A stretch of 55,450 bases of DNA from Desulfovibrio sp. (GTDB lineage Bacteria > Desulfobacterota > Desulfovibrionia > Desulfovibrionales > Desulfovibrionaceae), in NCBI GenBank assembly GCA_031287575.1, contig JAITSV010000014.1, positions 1-55,450 of the forward strand, in the 5' to 3' direction. Both the position numbers and the translations under genes were made by a program. The notes under the pieces were generated by a model. It made no database searches, was not told where the DNA came from, and saw only the letters and a program-made list of their open reading frames with translations. This document shows, piece by piece, positions 8,973 to 17,191 of this stretch (its first letter is position 1; each line of letters starts with the position of its first letter).

Positions 8973-10457
8973 ATGTCCGCCCGGCGCATACTATTCCTCG
9001 CTCCGGCCACCGCCGTGACCCGAATCTTCCCCAAGCTGCGCGATGCGGGATTCGAGGTCGGCATCGCCGAGAACCTCAAGGGTGCCTCCGCCTTCATCCG
9101 CAAGTCGGGCCCGGCCGTGATCTTTTCGCGACCCAGCCTGCCCGGATACAAGGTGGACGACCTGCTTGCCGTGGGTGCCGACGACCCCGCGTTTCCCCCC
9201 GTCATCGTGTTTGCCGAAAAGGGCTCGGCGGAAGAGGCCGAACGGTGCCTGTCGCTGGGTGCGCGCGACTACTGGCTGGAACCGCTGTTGTTCGAGAAGG
9301 TGGTGGCCGCACTGCCCGCGCCGCGCCGCGCCGCTGCCCCCGTGCCTCCTTCGTCCACCCTGGGCGGCCGCACGCCCGAGCAGCGCCCCGGCGTGCCGCG
9401 CATCGTGGGCGACCACCCCGCCGTGCGCCGCGTGCTGGCGCTGGCCCGTCAGGTGGCGCCCTCGCGCGCCACGGTGCTCATTTCCGGGGAATCGGGCACC
9501 GGCAAGGAAATGTTCGCGCGGTTCCTGCACGGCTGGAGCGACCGGGCCGAAGGCCCCTTCGTGGCCGTGAACTGCGCCGCCCTGCCGGAACACCTGCTGG
9601 AAAGCGAGCTGTTCGGCCACGAGAAGGGCTCCTTCACCGGGGCCATCGCCCGCAAGCTGGGCAAGTTCGAACTGGCGAGCGGCGGCACCATCCTGCTGGA
9701 CGAAATTTCCGAGATGGACCTTGGCCTGCAAGCCAAGCTGCTGCGCGTGTTGCAGGAAAGCGAGATCGACCGCGTGGGCGGGACCGAAACGGTGAAGGTG
9801 GACGTGCGCGTGCTGGCCACCACCAACCGCGACCTGGACGACTGGGCGAAGCAGGGCAAGTTCCGGCAGGACCTGTACTTTCGCCTGAACGTCATCCCCC
9901 TGCGCCTGCCCGCCCTGCGCGAACGCGGCGACGACGTGGTGGTGCTGGCCCGGCATTTCGCGGCCACCTACGTGCGCGAGTACGGCCTTGCCCCCGCCGA
10001 GTTTTCGCCGGAGGCCGAGGAGTGGCTGCAACACTACGACTGGCCGGGCAACGTACGCGAGTTGCAGAACCTCATGGAACGCGCCGTGCTGCTGGCCGGG
10101 GGACGGCCCATCACCACCCGGCACTTCCTGCTCGACCCCGACACCTGGCCGCTGTTCGAAGAGGGTGACCTGCCCTCCGGCGGCGACGAGGGCGGTGCGG
10201 TCGCCCCGGCAGGGGCGGACGGCGTCGGTGATGCGTCCGCGTTCTCCGTGGATGGCGGACAGGCGGGCGGTCCTGACGGCGCTTCCGTCCCCGGCGGGGT
10301 CATTCCGCTGCACGAGATGGAACGCATCATGATCCTGAAGGGGCTGGAGGTCACCTCCGGCAACCGCACCCAGGCGGCGGAACTGCTGGGCATCTCGGTG
10401 CGCACCCTGCGCAACAAGCTCAACGAATACCGCGGAATGGGCATAGAAGTTGCCTGA
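8973..10457 (+). CDS. Sigma-54-dependent transcriptional activator with degenerate receiver domain (FlrC/NtrC type)
   Basis: This 494-residue protein has three domains. Residues 1-115 have the receiver fold, but the phospho-acceptor position is Ser52 ([10 protein letters not shown]) instead of Asp, so classical phosphorylation is unlikely. Residues 140-385 form the AAA+ domain with Walker A GESGTGKE at 172-179, the sigma-54 contact loop GSFTGA at 219-224 (the usual GAFTGA with A replaced by S), Walker B GTILLDE at 238-244 and arginine-finger region [10 protein letters not shown]. The C-terminus has a Fis-type helix-turn-helix ([20 protein letters not shown]). A glycine/alanine-rich linker of about 55 residues precedes the DNA-binding domain. 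It is divergent from the glycan genes and may regulate them or motility and biofilm genes. Confidence 0.88.
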   Translation: MSARRILFLAPATAVTRIFPKLRDAGFEVGIAENLKGASAFIRKSGPAVIFSRPSLPGYKVDDLLAVGADDPAFPPVIVFAEKGSAEEAERCLSLGARDYWLEPLLFEKVVAALPAPRRAAAPVPPSSTLGGRTPEQRPGVPRIVGDHPAVRRVLALARQVAPSRATVLISGESGTGKEMFARFLHGWSDRAEGPFVAVNCAALPEHLLESELFGHEKGSFTGAIARKLGKFELASGGTILLDEISEMDLGLQAKLLRVLQESEIDRVGGTETVKVDVRVLATTNRDLDDWAKQGKFRQDLYFRLNVIPLRLPALRERGDDVVVLARHFAATYVREYGLAPAEFSPEAEEWLQHYDWPGNVRELQNLMERAVLLAGGRPITTRHFLLDPDTWPLFEEGDLPSGGDEGGAVAPAGADGVGDASAFSVDGGQAGGPDGASVPGGVIPLHEMERIMILKGLEVTSGNRTQAAELLGISVRTLRNKLNEYRGMGIEVA

Positions 10458-10777
10458 CGCCCCTTGCGGGCCGCGGTGATGTGCACTACACCGGACAAAC
10501 CGCCCGGAACCCCACGCGCGGGTTCGCGGGCGGTTGCGGCATGATGGCCCCGACACCGGGAATCGCCACGCAGGCATGTAGCGGCGTGATGCCCGGTGGT
10601 TGGCGTGGCGTCTTGCATGTCCTTAGTGCCGACGTTTCGCGGCTGCCGGATCGGCATCCGGTCCGCAATCATGCGATGCAGTGTGTCCCAGGGACCTTCG
10701 GCCCGCCGGACGAACCAGCTTACGGGCGGCGCGGGTGCGCACGCCATACCGGCAACGCCGAATCCACGAGGGGTAGC
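10458..10777. other. Intergenic region between the sigma-54 activator and aconitase
   Basis: This 320-bp stretch shows no plausible gene. It contains the hairpin listed at 10498-10535 and must carry the aconitase promoter. I do not see a well-matched -35/-10 pair. GAGGGG at 10768-10773 is the ribosome site for aconitase. Confidence 0.5.
10498..10535 (+). terminator. Stem-loop downstream of the sigma-54 activator
   Basis: AACCGCCCG followed by GAACCC pairs with GGGTTC and CGGGCGGTT across a short loop, with one extra base on the right. The stem is strong, but there is no T-run after it, so termination is possible but not certain. Confidence 0.45.
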
Positions 10778-12703
10778 ATGTCCATGAACCTTACGCAGAA
10801 GATCATCGCGGCGCATCTCGTCAGCGGCGAGATGGCCCCGGGGGCCGAAATCGGCCTGCGCATCGACCAGACCCTGACCCAGGACGCCACCGGCACCATG
10901 GCCTATCTCCAGTTCGAGGCCATGGGCGTTGACCGCGTGCGCACCGATCTTTCGGTGAGCTACGTGGATCACAACACCCTGCAGATGGGCTTTCGCAACC
11001 CGGACGACCACCGCTTTCTGCGCACGGTGGCCGCGAAACACGGCGTGATCTTTTCGCCCCCCGGCACCGGCATCTGTCACCAGTTGCATCTGGAAAATTT
11101 CGCGCTGCCCGGCGCGACGCTTGTCGGCTCCGACAGCCACACCCCCACGGCGGGCGGCATCGGCAGCCTGGCCATGGGAGCTGGCGGCCTTTCCGTGGCC
11201 CTGGCCATGGCGGGCGAACCGTACTTCATCTCCATGCCCCGCGTGGTCAAGGTGCGCCTGGAAGGCCGCCTGACCGGCTGGGCGTCCGCCAAGGACGTCA
11301 TCCTGCACCTGCTGGGCCTGCTCACGGTCAAGGGCGGGGTGGGCAAGGTGTTCGAATTCACCGGGCCGGGCGTGGCCACCCTGAGCGTGCCCGAACGCGC
11401 GGTGATCACCAACATGGGGGCGGAACTGGGGGCCACGGCCTCCCTGTTCCCCAGCGACGGACGCACCCGCGCCTTCCTGGCCTCCATGGACCGCGAGGGC
11501 GACTGGAAGGAACTCCGCGCGGACGCGGACGCCACCTACGACGACGAGATCGTCATCGACCTTTCCGCGCTGGTGCCGCTGGTGGCCCAGCCGCACATGC
11601 CCGACCGGGTGGTGCCCGTGGCCGAACTGGCGGGCCTTTCCGTGGACCAGGTGGCCATCGGCTCGTGCACCAACTCGTCCTATGCCGACATGCGCATGGT
11701 GGCCGAGGTGCTGCGCGGCAAGCTGGTGCACGTGGGTACCGACACCATGGTCTCGCCCGGCTCCAAGCAGGTGCTGAAGATGCTGGCCGCCGAGGGCCTG
11801 GTGGAACCGCTGCTGGACGCGGGCGTGCGCATCCTTGAATGTTCGTGCGGGCCGTGCATCGGCATGGGCGGCTCGCCCGTGTCGGGCGGGGTCAGCGTGC
11901 GCACCTTCAACCGCAACTTCGAAGGCCGCAGCGGCACCAAGGACGCCAAGGTGTACCTGGTCTCGCCGCTTACCGCCGCCATGGCCGCGCTGCACGGGCA
12001 GTTCACCGACCCGGCCACCTGGGGCACCCCCCCGACCCAGCCGGAACTGCCCGCCAAGGCCCCCTCCATCCGCCACCTGTTTGCCTTCCCGCCTGCTGAC
12101 GGCAGCGGCGTGGAGGTGCTGCGCGGGCCCAACATCGTGGCGCTGGAGCAGTTCACGCCCATGGACGACACGGTGACGGCGCCGGTGGTCATCAAGCTGG
12201 GCGACGACATCACCACCGACCACATCATGCCCGCCGGGGCGGAGATCACCTCGTTGCGCTCCAACGTGCCCGCCATCGCGCAGCACGTGTTCGGCCGGGT
12301 GGACGCGGACTTCGTGGCCCGCGCCAGGGCGGCGGGCACCGGGGTCATCGTGGCCGGGGACAACTACGGTCAGGGCTCCAGCCGCGAGCATGCCGCGCTG
12401 GCCCCGCGGCACCTGGGCATCCGGGCGGTCATCGTGCGCTCGCTGGCGCGCATCCACCGGGCCAACCTGGTGAACTTCGGCATTCTGCCGCTGATCCTGT
12501 GCGACCGGGCCGACTACGACAGGCTGGCCGTGGGCGGGACGGTGACCATTCCCGCTTCGGCCATCACCGCCGGGGGCGAGGTGGACGTGCAGGTGGAAGG
12601 CATGGGCGCCATCCGCGTGCGGAACGATTTGACGCAGAAGGAATTGGATATTATCCGGGCAGGCGGATTGCTGAACCACGTCCGCCTTTCCAGAAAACAG
12701 TAG
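10778..12703 (+). CDS. Aconitate hydratase, short type (about 640 aa)
   Basis: This protein of 641-642 residues has the [4Fe-4S] ligands of the aconitase family: C297 in GSCTNSSYAD and the C-x2-C pair C357/C360 in ECSCGPCIGMGG. SDSHTPTAGG, the swivel-domain segment DDITTDHIMPAG and the substrate loop YGQGSSREHAAL are also present. It interconverts citrate and isocitrate through cis-aconitate in the TCA pathway. The length matches the shorter mitochondrial/leuC-like class rather than the 890-residue AcnA. Two starts are close together, ATG 10778 (4 bases after GAGGGG) and ATG 10784 (10 bases after it); I chose the first, and the difference is two residues. Homoaconitase-like enzymes are the main alternative. 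Confidence 0.85.
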   Translation: MSMNLTQKIIAAHLVSGEMAPGAEIGLRIDQTLTQDATGTMAYLQFEAMGVDRVRTDLSVSYVDHNTLQMGFRNPDDHRFLRTVAAKHGVIFSPPGTGICHQLHLENFALPGATLVGSDSHTPTAGGIGSLAMGAGGLSVALAMAGEPYFISMPRVVKVRLEGRLTGWASAKDVILHLLGLLTVKGGVGKVFEFTGPGVATLSVPERAVITNMGAELGATASLFPSDGRTRAFLASMDREGDWKELRADADATYDDEIVIDLSALVPLVAQPHMPDRVVPVAELAGLSVDQVAIGSCTNSSYADMRMVAEVLRGKLVHVGTDTMVSPGSKQVLKMLAAEGLVEPLLDAGVRILECSCGPCIGMGGSPVSGGVSVRTFNRNFEGRSGTKDAKVYLVSPLTAAMAALHGQFTDPATWGTPPTQPELPAKAPSIRHLFAFPPADGSGVEVLRGPNIVALEQFTPMDDTVTAPVVIKLGDDITTDHIMPAGAEITSLRSNVPAIAQHVFGRVDADFVARARAAGTGVIVAGDNYGQGSSREHAALAPRHLGIRAVIVRSLARIHRANLVNFGILPLILCDRADYDRLAVGGTVTIPASAITAGGEVDVQVEGMGAIRVRNDLTQKELDIIRAGGLLNHVRLSRKQ

Positions 12704-12760
12704 GGTGTCCTTGCCGGGGTTCCGCATGGAGCCTCCGGCACCCCCGGCCCCCCGACGCGA

Positions 12761-12808
12761 CCGCGCGCAACCGCGCGCAACCGCGCGCAACCGGCGCGCA
12801 ACCGGCGC
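12761..12808. repeat. Intergenic 10-bp tandem repeat
   Basis: Three perfect copies of ccgcgcgcaa are followed by two degenerate ones (ccggcgcgcaa, ccggcgcag) between aconitase and the PpiD-like gene. The sequence lies just upstream of the ppiD ribosome site. Confidence 0.85.
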
Positions 12809-12857
12809 AGCCGGACGCACCGGGGGGCATTGGCGCACACCGCAATGGAGTTTTTCA

Positions 12858-14750
12858 ATGCTTGAACTGATCCGTGCCCACGCCCAGTCGTGGGGCGTGA
12901 AGATTGCCTTCGGCATCATCATCCTCGTATTCGTCTTCTGGGGCGTGGGCTCCATGCACAACAGTTCGTCGGGCGCCCTCGCCACGGTGAACAAGAAGCC
13001 CATCCTGCTCCAGGAGTTCGGGCGCACGTACGAGCGCCAGGTAGAGGCGCTGCGCAGCCGCTACCCCGGCATCACCGCCGAGGACATGAAGCAGATGGGG
13101 CTCAAGCGCCAGGTGCTGCAATCCATGATCACCGAACGCCTGCTGACCGACGAGGCCGCGCGCATCGGGCTCTCGGTGTCGCCGGTGGAACTGCGCCGTT
13201 CCATCGAGTCCATAACGGCCTTCCGCAACGGCGACGGCAAGTTCGACGCCGAGGTGTACCGTTCCGTGCTCAAGGGCCAGCAGACCACGCCCGGCCGCTT
13301 CGAGGACGGCATTCGCCACGACATGCTGCTGCAGAAGCTGCGCGACCGGGTCACCGCGCCCGCTTCGGTCACCGACGAGGAGGCCCGCGCCCTGTTCGAC
13401 TATGGCCGCGAGCGCCGGACCATCGAATACGTGCTGTTCCCCCTGGAAGACTACGTGCTCAAGGTGACCCCCACCGACGAGCAGATCGCGGAACGCTACA
13501 ACGAGAACATGGATGCCTGGCGCAACCCGCAGCGCATCAGCCTGGACGCGGTCTCCCTGACCCCGGCCAGCCTGGCCGCCAGCGTGGAAATTCCCGAATC
13601 GGCCGTGGCCGCCTTCTACGCGGACAACGCCGAAACGTATTTCGTGGTGCCGGAGCGCGTGCGCGCCCGTCACATCCTGTTCATGGCCCAGGAAGGGGCG
13701 GGCAAGTCCGAGGACGACGCCGCCCGCGCCAAGGCCGAAGACGTCATTGCCCAGTTGAAGAAGGGCAAGGACTTTGCCGCACTGGCCAGCAAGCTGTCCG
13801 ACGACAAGGGCAGCGGCGCGCAGGGCGGCGACCTTGGCTGGTTCACCAAGGGCCAGATGGTCCCCCCCTTCGAGGAAGCCGCGTTCGCCCTGAAGCCCGG
13901 CGAGATCAGCGCCCCCGTGCGCACGGCCTTCGGCTGGCACGTCATCAGGCTGGAAGCGCACGAAGCCCAGCGCACCCGCGCCCTGGACGAGGTGCGCGGT
14001 GAAATCCGCCAGCGCCTGGGCGAGGAGAAGGCTTCCGAACGGATGCACGAGGCCCTGGACACCGCCCTGGAAATGGCGGGCGCGGGCAAGTCCATCGATG
14101 ACATCGCCAAGGCGCTGAAGCTGGAGCACAAGCCCACCGGGCTGTTCTCCCGGGCCGACGCGGGCGTTGCCGTGGGCCTGAAGGGCCAGTCCGTGGGCAC
14201 CGCCTTCTCCACCCCGGCGGGCACGGTCATCGACACCCCGCTGGAAATCGAGGGCGGCTACATGATTGCCGCCGTGCTGGAATCGCAGCCGGAAAACGTG
14301 ACCCCGCTGGAAAAGGTGAAGGAAGAGGTGGCCGCCCAGGTGCGCCGCATCGAAGGCGCCAAGCTGGCGGTAAAGGCCGCGCAGGAAGCCGGGCCCAAGC
14401 TGGCCGACGGCATGCCCGCCGAGCTTGCCGCCAAGGTGAAGTCCGCAGATCCCTTCGGGCGCAACGGCGTCATCGCCCCCTTCGGCCAGAGCCGTGCCTT
14501 GGTGGATGCCGCCTTCGCCGCCGCCCCCGGCACCTGGCAGCCCGCTCCGGTGGATACCCCGTCCGGCGCCGTGCTGTTCCGGGTCAAGGACGTGCAGCGC
14601 CCCACCGACGCCGAATGGTCCGCCGCGGCTGAAACCGTGCGCGCCACCGTGCTGTCGGCCAAGCGCGAGGAAATGTTCCGCGTGTTCGTGGGCGAGCTTT
14701 CCGCCACCGCCAAGATCGAACTGCGCAACACCAAGATACTCGACGACTAG
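12858..14750 (+). CDS. PpiD/SurA-type peptidyl-prolyl isomerase, membrane-anchored periplasmic chaperone
   Basis: This 630-residue protein has one N-terminal membrane anchor (VKIAFGIIILVFVFWGVGSM, about 14-33) followed by a large periplasmic part, the PpiD architecture. A SurA-like N-terminal helical domain is followed by a parvulin domain of about 95 residues, from ARHILFMAQ near 269 to FGWHVIRLEA near 360. That domain contains the GGDLGWFTKGQMVPPFE signature. PpiD works at the Sec translocon, helping newly exported outer-membrane and periplasmic proteins fold. ATG 12858 is set by TGGAG 7 bases upstream. A strong terminator follows, and aconitase lies upstream on the same strand, probably as an independent unit. 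Confidence 0.88.
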   Translation: MLELIRAHAQSWGVKIAFGIIILVFVFWGVGSMHNSSSGALATVNKKPILLQEFGRTYERQVEALRSRYPGITAEDMKQMGLKRQVLQSMITERLLTDEAARIGLSVSPVELRRSIESITAFRNGDGKFDAEVYRSVLKGQQTTPGRFEDGIRHDMLLQKLRDRVTAPASVTDEEARALFDYGRERRTIEYVLFPLEDYVLKVTPTDEQIAERYNENMDAWRNPQRISLDAVSLTPASLAASVEIPESAVAAFYADNAETYFVVPERVRARHILFMAQEGAGKSEDDAARAKAEDVIAQLKKGKDFAALASKLSDDKGSGAQGGDLGWFTKGQMVPPFEEAAFALKPGEISAPVRTAFGWHVIRLEAHEAQRTRALDEVRGEIRQRLGEEKASERMHEALDTALEMAGAGKSIDDIAKALKLEHKPTGLFSRADAGVAVGLKGQSVGTAFSTPAGTVIDTPLEIEGGYMIAAVLESQPENVTPLEKVKEEVAAQVRRIEGAKLAVKAAQEAGPKLADGMPAELAAKVKSADPFGRNGVIAPFGQSRALVDAAFAAAPGTWQPAPVDTPSGAVLFRVKDVQRPTDAEWSAAAETVRATVLSAKREEMFRVFVGELSATAKIELRNTKILDD

Positions 14751-14776
14751 CCGTCGTCCGCCAACCGGAAAGACAC

Positions 14777-14813
14777 AAGGCCGCCCCTCCTCACGGAAGG
14801 GCGGCCTTTCTCG
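14777..14813 (+). terminator. Intrinsic terminator after the PpiD-like gene
   Basis: AAGGCCGCCC pairs perfectly with GGGCGGCCTT over a 12-base loop and is followed by a short T-rich tail (TCTCGTT). It sits between convergent genes. Confidence 0.85.
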
Positions 14814-14850
14814 TTGCACGCAGTGCCAGTCGGCCGCGGCGCTGCCGTCG

Positions 14851-15261
14851 TCAGCAGGTACAGCCGGGGCGCAGCAGTTCCTGGCGCACGCAGGGGGTGA
14901 TGTCGTTGGCGTAGTGCAGGAACAGGCCTTCCACGCCAGCGAGAGGTGTCCAGTAGGCATCGACGAAGCGGCTTCCGGCCTCGGTGTAGCTCAGGCTGCG
15001 GGCGCAGGCGTCGTCGCGCACGGCTTGGTTGGCCTTGCACGCGGCGCAGGGCTTTTCCGGGCCGCACAGGGTGAAGCACTTGCGCCCCGGCTCGATGCCC
15101 ACGGCCAGCGCCGCCGCGTTGGCGGCCACGATGGTGCGGTTGGGCCGGGTGAGCATGACCGGGGATGGGTGCTTGTCCCACATCATGTGGAAGGCTTTCA
15201 GAATGTCGGGTGCGACATTGTCGGGTGCGGCTGTGGCGTGGGGCTGGTCGATGGGGTGCAT
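14851..15261 (-). CDS. Small PAS-domain protein with Cys cluster
   Basis: This 136-residue stand-alone PAS fold has a core from PVMLTRPNRTIVAANAAA (about 34-51) to the VEGLFLHYANDITP end of the fold (about 110-123). Inside lies GRKCFTLCGPEKPCAACK, which fits the G-x2-C-[YF]-...-PC-x2-C motif I associate with many PAS proteins of sulfate reducers. Eight cysteines are present (62, 66, 72, 75, 86, 124, 134, 136), and C62/C66/C72/C75 are spaced to hold a metal or Fe-S cluster or a redox disulfide. There is no output domain, so it may signal through a partner. GGAGG precedes the ATG at 15261. It is divergent from the AraC-type regulator. Confidence 0.7.
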   Translation of the reverse strand: MHPIDQPHATAAPDNVAPDILKAFHMMWDKHPSPVMLTRPNRTIVAANAAALAVGIEPGRKCFTLCGPEKPCAACKANQAVRDDACARSLSYTEAGSRFVDAYWTPLAGVEGLFLHYANDITPCVRQELLRPGCTC

Positions 15262-15398
15262 GTGTCCTCCGATGTCTTGCGGGTGTTGCCGGGGCAGAGG
15301 CCGGGGGCGCCGGTACAGGTGCCGTGGCGCGTCGCGGATGGCCGTTTGCGACGTGGCTGCCCGTTCGGGGCATTGTCCGTTGCCATGAATGCCATGCT

Positions 15399-16352
15399 AT
15401 GCAATGCTCAGCAGAGAGTGAATTGCCGATTGGCCATAATGCTTACCTGATCGGACAGAAGATGTTCTGGAGCTTTTCCCTTACCCTCGCGGAATCCACC
15501 GCATGGCATGCCCACGACGTGTACGAGTTCGTGCTGTGCCGTTCCGGCAGCGGCCTGCTGTTGCTGGACAACGGCGAGGTGGCGCTGGCAGGGGGGCGTA
15601 CCGTGCTGGTGGCCCCGCGCGTGCGGCACCGCTATGCCTTTGGCCGTGGCGAAACCGTCGGGTTGAAGGTGGTGTGTCTGACCCAGGGGGACATGGTCAC
15701 CCAGCTTTCTCCCACGCAGATTGCCGCCCTCATGGCACCGCAACCGGCGGGCTGTTCGATGGTGGCGCACCAAACCGACGTCGCCCGGTTGTGGGATATG
15801 GCGGACATGATCCCCGACGGCATCGGACGGGACGAAGGGACGGAGGTTCCCGTGGCGTGGGGGGCAATCGGCCTGCTGCTGGCCTTCCACGTGCGGGACA
15901 TGCAGGCGGGAGGCGATGCCGGGGCGCGGCATCACGACGCCATGCGCGGGGTGCGCGGCTGGCTGGATGCCCACCTTGACCAGCCGGTGGACCTGGACGG
16001 GCTGGCTGCCCGGTTCGGCCTGTCGCGCAGCCTGCTGACGCGCGAATTCCGGCGCCATGCGGGCGCCAGTGTGGTGGCGTACGTGAACACACGCCGCCTG
16101 GAAAAGGCTGGCGGCGAACTGGCGGAATCGGACCGGGGCATCGCCGAGGTGGCGCTGCGTTGCGGCTTTGCCAGCCTGCCGAACTTCTACCGCAGGTTCC
16201 GCGCGCTGTACGGGGTGACCCCGGCGGAGTTCAGGCGGGTCGTCGCCGAGAATGCCGGGGGCAATGCCGGTGTCATGCCCGGCATGCGGCCCGGCATGCG
16301 ACCCGGCGTGCGGCCAGACGCGGAAGCGGCCCAGGAGGCGGACAGGGGGTGA
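15399..16352 (+). CDS. AraC-family transcriptional regulator with cupin sensor domain
   Basis: This protein of about 317 residues has an N-terminal cupin-like sensor domain (WHAHDVYEFVLCRSGSGLLLL, then VLVAPRVRHRYAFG). A C-terminal pair of AraC helix-turn-helix motifs follows, with the first in VDLDGLAARFGLSRSLLTREF and the second ending in the signature GFASLPNFYRRFRALYGVTPAEFRR. It probably binds a small ligand and activates or represses nearby genes; the divergent PAS protein is the obvious candidate. The start is uncertain between ATG 15399 and ATG 15462. The C-terminal tail (MPGMRPGMRPGVRPD) is encoded by a 12-bp tandem repeat and is unlikely to be structured. Confidence 0.83.
   Translation: MQCSAESELPIGHNAYLIGQKMFWSFSLTLAESTAWHAHDVYEFVLCRSGSGLLLLDNGEVALAGGRTVLVAPRVRHRYAFGRGETVGLKVVCLTQGDMVTQLSPTQIAALMAPQPAGCSMVAHQTDVARLWDMADMIPDGIGRDEGTEVPVAWGAIGLLLAFHVRDMQAGGDAGARHHDAMRGVRGWLDAHLDQPVDLDGLAARFGLSRSLLTREFRRHAGASVVAYVNTRRLEKAGGELAESDRGIAEVALRCGFASLPNFYRRFRALYGVTPAEFRRVVAENAGGNAGVMPGMRPGMRPGVRPDAEAAQEADRG
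16275..16315. repeat. 12-bp tandem repeat in the AraC-type gene tail
   Basis: About three and a half copies of atgcggcccggc encode the MRPG repeats at the C-terminus of the AraC regulator. The period is divisible by three. Confidence 0.8.
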
Positions 16353-16365
16353 GCCGGAGGGAAGG

Positions 16366-16566
16366 ACCCGACGGAGCCCGGTTGTTATCCGGTTGAAATC
16401 CAGTCGGGCTCCCGTCAGGGCCGCGTCGGCCACGCCCCGGCCGGGGTAAGCGCTTGACAGCGCGGGCGGGGCAGGGCAAGGGAGGCGTCACCCGCAACGG
16501 GAGCAGGAAGATGCGCCGCAAGGCAGGCCGCGTCCGCCCCGGCTCCGCAACCCGCAGGAACCCCAC
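16366..16566 (+). promoter_or_regulatory. Highly structured leader upstream of the xanthine/guanine phosphoribosyltransferase gene
   Basis: The 200 bases before gpt contain several adjacent inverted repeats. GACGGAGCCCG (16370-16380) pairs with CGGGCTCCCGTC (16405-16416) with one bulge; a 12-bp palindrome CCCCGGCCGGGG lies at 16435-16446; GCGCT-TGAC-AGCGC is at 16450-16463; CCCG-CAA-CGGG is at 16491-16501. The first may be the end of the araC transcript, but no T-tract follows any of them. A cis-acting RNA controlling purine genes is possible. I do not recognise a known riboswitch class. Confidence 0.4.
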
Positions 16567-17058
16567 GTGCGCACCGCAGACTCCTACCGCAAGGTCTTTC
16601 CCGTCACCTGGGAACAGCTTCACCGCGACGCCAAGGCGTTGTCGTGGCGGCTGCTGGAGAAAGGGCCCTGGACCGGCATCATCGCCATCACCCGCGGGGG
16701 GCTGGTGCCCGCCGCCATCATCGCCCGTGAAGTGGGGGTGCACCTCATCGATACGGTGTGCATCACCAGCTACAAGTGGCAGGACCAGTCCAGCCGCCTG
16801 GAAGTGCTGAAGGGCGTGCAGGGCGACGGCGCGGGCTGGCTGATGGTGGACGACCTGGTGGACACCGGCCGCACGGCCAAGGCGGTGCGCGAAATGCTGC
16901 CCAAGGCCCACTTCGCCACCGTGTATGCCAAGCCCGAGGGACGCCCCCTGGTGGACACCTACATCACCGAAGTCAGCCAGGATACATGGATTCTCTTTCC
17001 GTGGGACTCGGAAGTGCAGTACGTGCAGCCCCTTGTCAACCAGCGGGAAGCGGGCTAG
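16567..17058 (+). CDS. gpt: Xanthine-guanine phosphoribosyltransferase
   Basis: This protein of about 163 residues is closely similar along its length to E. coli Gpt. It has [34 protein letters not shown], the PRPP-binding loop [11 protein letters not shown] at about 94-104, [18 protein letters not shown] and the late [10 protein letters not shown]. The enzyme joins xanthine, guanine or hypoxanthine to PRPP, salvaging purine bases in the cytoplasm. The start is GTG at 16567, 7 residues before the region that aligns with E. coli Gpt. It lies 133 bp upstream of a BMP-type nucleoside uptake operon on the same strand. Uptake of nucleosides and salvage of the released bases therefore appear to be co-encoded. 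Confidence 0.92.
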   Translation: MRTADSYRKVFPVTWEQLHRDAKALSWRLLEKGPWTGIIAITRGGLVPAAIIAREVGVHLIDTVCITSYKWQDQSSRLEVLKGVQGDGAGWLMVDDLVDTGRTAKAVREMLPKAHFATVYAKPEGRPLVDTYITEVSQDTWILFPWDSEVQYVQPLVNQREAG

Positions 17059-17191
17059 AAATCTCCTTTCCATATCAGCGTCGGCCTGCTGCCCCCAAGG
17101 CACCGGGCTGCGGTCCTTTGTACTTTGGCGGACGGGTGTTCCCGTTCGCAGCGGCATACCGTTCCATTCACCAAGCCCGAGGAGGCTCCCG

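Noticed and set aside
10034..13027. Long open frame on the minus strand opposite the activator and aconitase
   Set aside because: It has no family-like sequence and is the mirror of strongly coding plus-strand frames in GC-rich DNA. Similar long mirrors opposite uvrA (50082-53177) and the glycosyltransferases (3615-6212) were rejected for the same reason.
16366..16566. Cobalamin riboswitch in the gpt leader
   Set aside because: A few bases (GGTTGAAATCC, then GGGCTCCCGTC) recall the conserved core, but the GCCACTG element and a good B12 box are missing, and the downstream genes are purine, not cobalamin, genes.
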